NCBI GenBank assembly: GCA_013695395.1
Contig: JACDAP010000480.1
Location: forward strand, 1-9,561
Length of the DNA stretch: 9,561 nucleotides
Direction: 5' to 3'
From: Solirubrobacterales bacterium
Lineage (GTDB): Bacteria; Actinomycetota; Thermoleophilia; Solirubrobacterales; Solirubrobacteraceae
Shown here: positions 6,141 to 9,561 of the stretch, piece after piece
Position numbering within the stretch: position 1 is the first letter of the stretch
Layout: every line of letters starts with the position of its first letter
The notes under the pieces: generated by a model
What the model was told of the DNA's origin: nothing
What the model saw: the letters and a program-made list of their open reading frames with translations, nothing else
Databases searched by the model: none
Made by a program: the position numbers and the translations under genes

Positions 6141-6824
6141 GTGGAGCCCGTCCTGTCCCCGACGGCGTCCGACCCGGTCCCCGAGCCCGTGGTCCGGCAC
6201 GCCCCGCCTCCGCGCCGCGGCGGCCCTATCGTTCTCTGGCGCTTCCTGCGCACCAACGGCATGCTCACCCGCGACTACGCGGGGCTGATCGCACGGCTGG
6301 CCTGGCTGAAGCTGCGCTGGCGCGGGCGGTTGCAGCTCGACGGGCTCGCCTTCGTCTGCCCTGGGGTGCAGTTCGAGATCGGGAAGAACGCCACGGTGCA
6401 TCTGGGCCGCTGGAGCTGGCTCGGGCACGGCACGAAGATCCGCGCCCACGAGGGCGAGGTACGCATCGGGGCCAAGACGGTGATCGGCCAGGAGTGCACC
6501 TTCACCTGTTTTCAGCACGTCTCGATCGGCCGGGAGTGCGTCGTCGCCGACCGGGTGATGCTGATCGACTTCGATCACGGTGTCGTCGAGGTCGAGCGGC
6601 CGATCCGCTTCCAGGGGATCTACAAGCGCGACGTCCGGGTCGGCCACAACGTCTGGATCGGGTACGGCGCCTGCTTCCTGCGCGGGGCGACCGTTGGGGA
6701 TAATGCGATCGTCGGCACCAGCACGGTGGTGACCAAGGACGTGCCGGAGAACGCCGTCGTCGGCGGGGTGCCGGCGCGGGTGCTGCGGATGCGCGAGGCG
6801 CCGCAGACGCTCCGCTGGGGCTGA
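6141..6824 (+). CDS. Hexapeptide-repeat acyltransferase (left-handed beta-helix)
   Basis: The 227-residue protein is a LbH-fold acyltransferase of the NodL/LacA/WcaF kind, which moves an acetyl or other acyl group onto a sugar or glycan precursor. A Pro-rich N-terminus (1-28) leads to an amphipathic Arg/Leu-rich region (about 31-64, possibly membrane-surface associated), followed by hexapeptide coils from about 70 to 210. Landmarks are EIGKNATVHLGRWSWLG (79-95), VIGQECT (114-120), HVSIGRECVVADRVML (126-141), the likely catalytic His in DFDHGV (143-148), VWIGYGACFLRGATVGDNAIVG (coil run, 171-192), and the closing VVTKDVPENAVVGGVPARV (196-214). The GTG at 6141 is chosen for the proposed -10 spacing; GTG 6186-6191 or ATG 6261 would shorten it but the latter would cut the conserved WRFLRTNG region. 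Acceptor unknown; a GT4 enzyme gene nearby suggests surface glycan work. Confidence 0.87.
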   Translation: MEPVLSPTASDPVPEPVVRHAPPPRRGGPIVLWRFLRTNGMLTRDYAGLIARLAWLKLRWRGRLQLDGLAFVCPGVQFEIGKNATVHLGRWSWLGHGTKIRAHEGEVRIGAKTVIGQECTFTCFQHVSIGRECVVADRVMLIDFDHGVVEVERPIRFQGIYKRDVRVGHNVWIGYGACFLRGATVGDNAIVGTSTVVTKDVPENAVVGGVPARVLRMREAPQTLRWG

Positions 6825-6835
6825 ACGGCACGACC

Positions 6836-6961
6836 ATGCCGGGCGGCGACGAGATCGCGACGACCATCCACGAGCTCCTGGAGGCGCGGAGGCCCGGCGC
6901 GACCGGTGAGGTCGTCGACGGGCGGAGCGCCCGCGGGCCGATCCGTCTGCGACGCCCCTGA
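6836..6961 (+). pseudogene. Short ORF resembling DUF3253 with its middle deleted
   Basis: A 41-codon frame begins 11 bp after the acyltransferase stop. About 37 of 40 sense codons after the ATG end in G or C, as in real genes here. Its first half, DEIATTIHELLEARRPGAT, resembles the start of DUF3253 proteins (PF11625), and its end, GEVVDGRSARGPIRLRRP, resembles their C-terminus, where 'ARGPIRL' is the hallmark as I remember it. Family members are about 80-90 residues and carry a CPSEVAR-type winged-helix core between those parts; that core is missing here, joined in frame. So this looks like an internal in-frame deletion, leaving either a remnant or a miniature protein. No convincing ribosome-binding site is visible. 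The family match is from memory and could be wrong, in which case it is an unassigned small ORF. Confidence 0.5.
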
Positions 6962-6966
6962 GCAGA

Positions 6967-7015
6967 ACAGCGGGCGTGGAACCGTGTCGCCTGCCCCCCG
7001 TTCCACGCCCGCTGT
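6967..7015. terminator. 16-bp perfect stem hairpin at the outer edge of the left arm
   Basis: ACAGCGGGCGTGGAAC (6967-6982) is the exact reverse complement of GTTCCACGCCCGCTGT (7000-7015), with a 17-nt loop. It begins 5 nt after the stop of the DUF3253-like ORF and lies 56 bp beyond the stop of the DUF559 gene on the other strand. It could therefore end transcripts from both sides. It is also part of the inverted repeat arm, so its primary nature may be a repeat rather than a terminator. Confidence 0.55.
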
Positions 7016-7050
7016 CGGCGAGGCCGTCACCCGGCGTGAAACCGGGGCAC
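6973..7050 (+). repeat. Left 78-bp inverted repeat arm flanking the DUF559 gene
   Basis: This stretch is the reverse complement of 8015-8092 at 67 of 78 positions. Outside a variable 14-bp block (7016-7029) the match is 61 of 64. It contains GGCGTGGAA at 6973, its complement TTCCACGCC at 7001, and the variant GGCGTGAAA at 7033, in alternating orientation. A second small hairpin, CCCGG-N7-CCGGG, lies at 7030-7046. The inner end is 20 bp from the DUF559 stop codon. Confidence 0.85.
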
Positions 7051-7070
7051 CTCCTACCGCCGTTCGGGGT

Positions 7071-8000
7071 TCAAGCGAACAAGGCTCCCCGCTCGGTCAG
7101 GACCCGCACCAGATCAGTCACCACCGCCTCCGGCTCCTCGAAGATCTGCCGCGCGGTGTAGCGCAGCACGAGCAGCCCCCGCTGTCGTAGCCGCAGCTCC
7201 TTGCGCCGATCCTGCTCCTGGCGGCGATGCGTCCGGTGCCACCACGTCCCGTCAAGCTCCACGACGACCCGCGCCGCGGCGAACAGAGCGTCCACGAGAT
7301 CGGTCCCGACCCGTTCGTTCACCTTCGGCAGTTCGACGCCCGCACGCCGGAGCAGCAGCAGGAACGCCTCCTCGAGTTCGGAGCGGGTGAGGCCTGCGTA
7401 GCGCCGCTCCGCCGCCAGCAGCTGTCGGAGGGCCAGGATCCCCCGCTGCCCTTTTGCGCGTTCCAGTTGTCGCTCGAGGCTCGGGACGCTCGTGAGCCGC
7501 TCGACCAGCGCGCGGTCGAGCAGCCGTTCGACGGCCCACAGCTCGCGGTCGGCCCCCGCGTCGGCGATGAGGCGCTCGACGCTCACCACCGGGATTCCGC
7601 GCCGCGTCTGCCACTCCGGAGCGGGGAGGTCCCGTCGCAGCAGACGGGCGGCGGGCGGGGTGCGTCCGCAGGCGCGGGGCACCGTGACGGACACCGGCAG
7701 CGACGGGAAGGGGAGCCACGGCGGCCGCAGGTTCCAGAGCCACTCCCCGTGCTCCCCCGCGGCGTACGCGCGAGGTCCGCAGGCCAGCACGGCCGAGAGC
7801 ACCGTGGCCTCCTCTCCGAGCGTGGGGTGCCCGACGGCGAACACGCCGGGGCAGCCTGGGACGAGATGGAGCTGGCGTCTGCGCTCGCGGGTCCGCCGTG
7901 CTTCGCGACCGAGTTGCAGCGCGGCGAGCTGCCTGCGCTCGATGAGGCCGTGCTGACGGGCGGCGAGCGCCGCGATCGCCTCGTCGACGTCCGGACGCAT
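7071..8000 (-). CDS. DUF559 domain protein (Vsr/PD-(D/E)XK endonuclease fold)
   Basis: The 309-residue protein has the two-part form common in actinobacterial DUF559 proteins. The N-terminal region (about 1-60: DEAIAALAARQHGLIERRQLAAL, then the LHLVPGCPGVFAVGH stretch) resembles an AbiEi-type winged-helix domain. A middle region follows (about 60-200), then the DUF559 nuclease-like domain (about 205-300). The latter carries ELEEAF (208-213), the LVDALF strand (235-240), VVELDGTWWH (246-255, candidate metal-binding Glu248/Asp250 and His255), a basic helix (RRQEQDRRKELRLRQRG, 259-275) and VLRYTARQIFEEP (278-290). DUF559 is related to very-short-patch-repair endonucleases, but no member's role is clear to me. 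The ATG at 8000 is chosen because the frame further upstream runs through the repeat arm. The stop of a short upstream ORF overlaps this start (TGATG). The whole gene lies between the mirror-image arms. Confidence 0.85.
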   Translation of the reverse strand: MRPDVDEAIAALAARQHGLIERRQLAALQLGREARRTRERRRQLHLVPGCPGVFAVGHPTLGEEATVLSAVLACGPRAYAAGEHGEWLWNLRPPWLPFPSLPVSVTVPRACGRTPPAARLLRRDLPAPEWQTRRGIPVVSVERLIADAGADRELWAVERLLDRALVERLTSVPSLERQLERAKGQRGILALRQLLAAERRYAGLTRSELEEAFLLLLRRAGVELPKVNERVGTDLVDALFAAARVVVELDGTWWHRTHRRQEQDRRKELRLRQRGLLVLRYTARQIFEEPEAVVTDLVRVLTERGALFA

Positions 8001-8113
8001 CAGCCGGCGTCCACGTGCCCCGGTTCCACGCCGGGAGTCGAGGGCGGGGACAGCGGGCGTGGAACGGGGGGCAGACGACACGTTTCCACGCCGGGAGTTC
8101 GGAGCGAGTGCAT
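8000..8113 (-). CDS. Possible 37-codon leader ORF coupled to the DUF559 gene
   Basis: An ATG at 8113 opens a frame that crosses the whole right repeat arm and ends with TGA sharing one base with the DUF559 ATG (TGATG). The product would be Pro-rich (TPGVETCRLPPVPRPLS, later TPGVEPGH). The left arm read in the equivalent direction also stays open for 26 codons and gives a similar peptide (GVEPCRLPPVPRPLS). Differences between arms are mostly amino-acid changing, which argues against selection on a peptide. It may act only as a coupling leader, or be chance. Confidence 0.22.
   Translation of the reverse strand: MHSLRTPGVETCRLPPVPRPLSPPSTPGVEPGHVDAG
8015..8092 (-). repeat. Right 78-bp inverted repeat arm flanking the DUF559 gene
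   Basis: This is the mirror copy of 6973-7050 (67/78 matches). It contains TTCCACGCC at 8024, GGCGTGGAA at 8056 and TTCCACGCC at 8084, with spacings of 32 and 28 bp, the same as the left arm in reverse order. TTCCACGCCGGGAGT is also a 15-bp direct repeat at 8024-8038 and 8084-8098. Hairpins CCCGG-N7-CCGGG (8019-8035) and GGCGTGGAA/TTCCACGCC (8056-8092) can form. The inner edge is 14 bp upstream of the DUF559 start, so the arm would be in that gene's 5' leader or promoter. Confidence 0.85.
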
Positions 8114-8169
8114 GGCGGCAGCATGCGGCGCCTCGCTGCTGCGGAACAAGACGTCGGACGCGCGGAACT

Positions 8170-8193
8170 GCGGAGAGGCGGCGCCTTCTCCGC
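8170..8193. terminator. Hairpin downstream of the GT4 gene
   Basis: GCGGAGA (8170-8176) and TCTCCGC (8187-8193) form a perfect 7-bp stem, extendable by a G-T and a G-C pair inward. It lies about 80 bp beyond the stop of the glycosyltransferase on the minus strand and could end that transcript before the repeat arm. No T-run is present. A weaker stem GCGGC/GCCGC lies at 8253-8270, right after the stop. Confidence 0.4.
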
Positions 8194-8271
8194 CGATCCG
8201 GGCTCGGGAGGAGCGGTGAGCGCGCGCACGCGATACCGCACGGCAAGAGCAAGCGGCCGTCGCGCGCCGCC

Positions 8272-9450
8272 TCAGACCGTTGCGCGAGCCAGGAGCTCGT
8301 CGTAGAGCGCGCTCGTGTCCCGCGCGATCTCCGCCCAGTCGAAGCGGAGCACGTGCTCGGAGGCCTCGGCGACCAGGCGGTCGCGGAGCGGCGCGTCGGT
8401 GAGCATCCGCTCGATCATCACGCCGAGATGCTTCGCGTCGCCGCCCTTGAAGCGCAGGCCGACGTCGTGCGGTACGACCTCGCGCAGACCGCCGGTGTCG
8501 GCCACGATGCACGGGCAGCCGCTGGCCATCGCCTCGAGCGCCACGAGGCCGAACGGCTCGTAGAGCGAGGGGATCACGCAGAGGTCGCAGATCCGGTAGA
8601 GCGAGTGGAGCGCGTCGTCGCCGATCCAGCCGAGGAACGTGCCGTGCTCCAGCAGCCCGAGTGCCTTGGCCTGCGCCTTCAGCTCGGCCTCGTGCGTGCC
8701 CGAGCCGGCGATGACGAAGCGGAGCCTCCCGACCGCGGCGATCGCCCCGTCCGGCCCGGCGAGCGCCTCGAGTGCGTGCTGGAAGCCCTTCTCGTAGACC
8801 AGGCGGCCGCTGAGGAGCAGCAGCTGCTCGTCGGGCGCGGCGAACTTCGCTCGCAGCGTCGTGAGGTCGTCGACGGGGATGAGGTCGTCGGGGTCGACCC
8901 CGTTCGGGATGACCGCGAGCTGCTCCTCCTCGAGCCCGTAGATCTCGGCGACATGCCCCCGCATGTAGTGCGAGCAGGTGATGACGCGGTCGGCGCGGCG
9001 GGCGATCCAGCGCTCGGCCGCGTGGATGTAGGTCTGGGGGTGCTTGTCGACCCAGCCCTGGTGGCGGCCGTGCTCGGTCGCGTGGATCGTCATCACGAGC
9101 GGGCAGTCGAAGCGGCGGGCGAGCCGGTCGGCGCCGGTGGCCACGAGCCAGTCGTGGCCGTGGACCAGGTCGAACGTCCCGGGGAGCTCCTCCGCCGCGC
9201 GCACGAGATCCGTGTTCATATGGTCGATCCAGGCGAGAAACGCTTCCATGTCCCGCGGCTTGCCGGGCTCGGCGACGCGGTGGACGTGCACGCCCCGCCG
9301 GATCTCGGAGGCCGTCCGCACGCCACGGGTGAGCACGTGGACCTCCGCCCCCTGGGCGACCAGGTTCTCGCAGAGCTTGGCGACGTGACGAGCGAGGCCG
9401 CCTTCGACGATCGGCGGGTACTCCCAGGAGAGGACGAGGACGCGGGTCAC
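8272..9450 (-). CDS. GT4-family glycosyltransferase (GT-B fold)
   Basis: The 392-residue enzyme is a retaining GT4 glycosyltransferase that would add a sugar from a nucleotide-sugar donor to a glycan or small acceptor at or near the inner membrane. The N-terminal Rossmann half starts with RVLVLSWEYPP (3-13), the glycine loop EGGLARHV (16-23), HGHDW (97-101) and a TIHATEHGRHQGW stretch (121-133). The linker and C-terminal half carry IPNGVD (181-186), SGRLVYEKGF (214-223), and the donor-binding EX7E motif from Glu298 to Glu306 within PSLYEPFGLVALEAMASG (294-311), followed by DTGGLREVV (318-326). All expected motifs are intact and the length is normal. Some close-looking proteins are called glycogen synthase or mannosyltransferase, but donor and acceptor cannot be read from the sequence. 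The GTG start at 9450 begins exactly at the first beta-strand. No Shine-Dalgarno sequence is evident. Confidence 0.9.
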   Translation of the reverse strand: MTRVLVLSWEYPPIVEGGLARHVAKLCENLVAQGAEVHVLTRGVRTASEIRRGVHVHRVAEPGKPRDMEAFLAWIDHMNTDLVRAAEELPGTFDLVHGHDWLVATGADRLARRFDCPLVMTIHATEHGRHQGWVDKHPQTYIHAAERWIARRADRVITCSHYMRGHVAEIYGLEEEQLAVIPNGVDPDDLIPVDDLTTLRAKFAAPDEQLLLLSGRLVYEKGFQHALEALAGPDGAIAAVGRLRFVIAGSGTHEAELKAQAKALGLLEHGTFLGWIGDDALHSLYRICDLCVIPSLYEPFGLVALEAMASGCPCIVADTGGLREVVPHDVGLRFKGGDAKHLGVMIERMLTDAPLRDRLVAEASEHVLRFDWAEIARDTSALYDELLARATV

Positions 9451-9502
9451 GTGAGCGAGAGCGTGGCGGGGCTCGCGTGGGGAGCGAGGTTCCGCAGACT
9501 CG

Positions 9503-9508
9503 AGGATA
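9503..9508 (-). promoter_or_regulatory. Possible -10 element of the GT4 gene
   Basis: TATCCT on the minus strand fits TANNNT and sits 52 bp upstream of the GTG start, giving a leader of roughly 45 nt. No -35 hexamer is recognisable and the leader lacks an obvious ribosome-binding site, so this is a weak call. Confidence 0.25.
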
Positions 9509-9561
9509 CGCGTGTCCCGGCGTCCTCCCGCGCGCCGGACCGCCCCGGCGTCTCCGCCGCC

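Noticed and set aside
6114..6647. Upstream extension of meaB to 6647
   Set aside because: It is the antisense of the acyltransferase gene; the MeaB family N-terminus begins close to 6113.
6967..8098. CRISPR array or classical insertion sequence
   Set aside because: The repeats are only three short alternating 9-mers per arm with no regular spacers. The enclosed gene has no transposase motifs, and I found no target-site duplication outside the arms.
8001..8252. N-terminal extension of the DUF559 protein to 8252
   Set aside because: It would translate through the repeat arm and a terminator-like hairpin; the winged-helix domain begins right at the ATG at 8000.
1..9561. tRNA, rRNA or riboswitch in this window
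   Set aside because: I saw no cloverleaf, rRNA signature or recognisable riboswitch core in the gaps, including none upstream of meaB, where a cobalamin riboswitch might have been expected; that gap is only 27 bp.

Overview
This is a very GC-rich stretch (roughly 70% by eye, with coding frames ending mostly in G or C). It looks like the chromosome of a high-GC actinobacterium. The acyltransferase, the GT4 enzyme and the DUF559 protein resemble what I remember from Thermoleophilia (Solirubrobacter or Patulibacter-like bacteria). That placement is an inference from protein style, since no rRNA or marker gene is present.

Layout, left to right: the C-terminal part of a multi-pass membrane protein (+, cut by the window edge); a zinc-type ABC transporter binding lipoprotein (ZnuA-like, +) with a probable leaderless promoter; a YibE/F-family membrane protein (-, convergent with znuA) preceded by a possible small coupled ORF; a Tat-exported PhoX/DUF839 phosphatase-like protein (+) with a candidate PHO box and a strong terminator hairpin; the MeaB/ArgK G-protein chaperone of B12-dependent mutases (-); a left-handed beta-helix acyltransferase (+) divergent from meaB across only 27 bp; a 41-codon ORF that looks like a DUF3253 protein lacking its middle; a DUF559 endonuclease-fold gene (-) enclosed by two 78-bp inverted repeat arms; and a GT4 glycosyltransferase (-). 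The last 111 bp are its upstream region.

There is no single pathway here. The window is a set of mostly single-gene transcription units: metal uptake (znuA, perhaps with the His-tailed YibE/F protein), phosphate scavenging (phoX), propionate/methylmalonyl-CoA support (meaB, with no mutase in view) and surface glycan chemistry (acyltransferase, GT4).

The most unusual structure is the DUF559 unit. Its 309-codon gene sits between two mirror-image 78-bp arms (67/78 identical). Each arm carries three copies of a 9-mer in alternating orientation with matching 28- and 32-bp spacing. The arms lie 20 bp from the stop codon and 14 bp from the start codon, so they look like part of the gene unit. It may be a REP-like or other mobile unit paired with a nuclease-fold protein, or two copies of a genome-wide intergenic repeat. 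Secondary points are two symmetric A-N3-TA-N3-T motifs at divergent gene starts, which could be shared -10 elements, and the internally deleted DUF3253 remnant.
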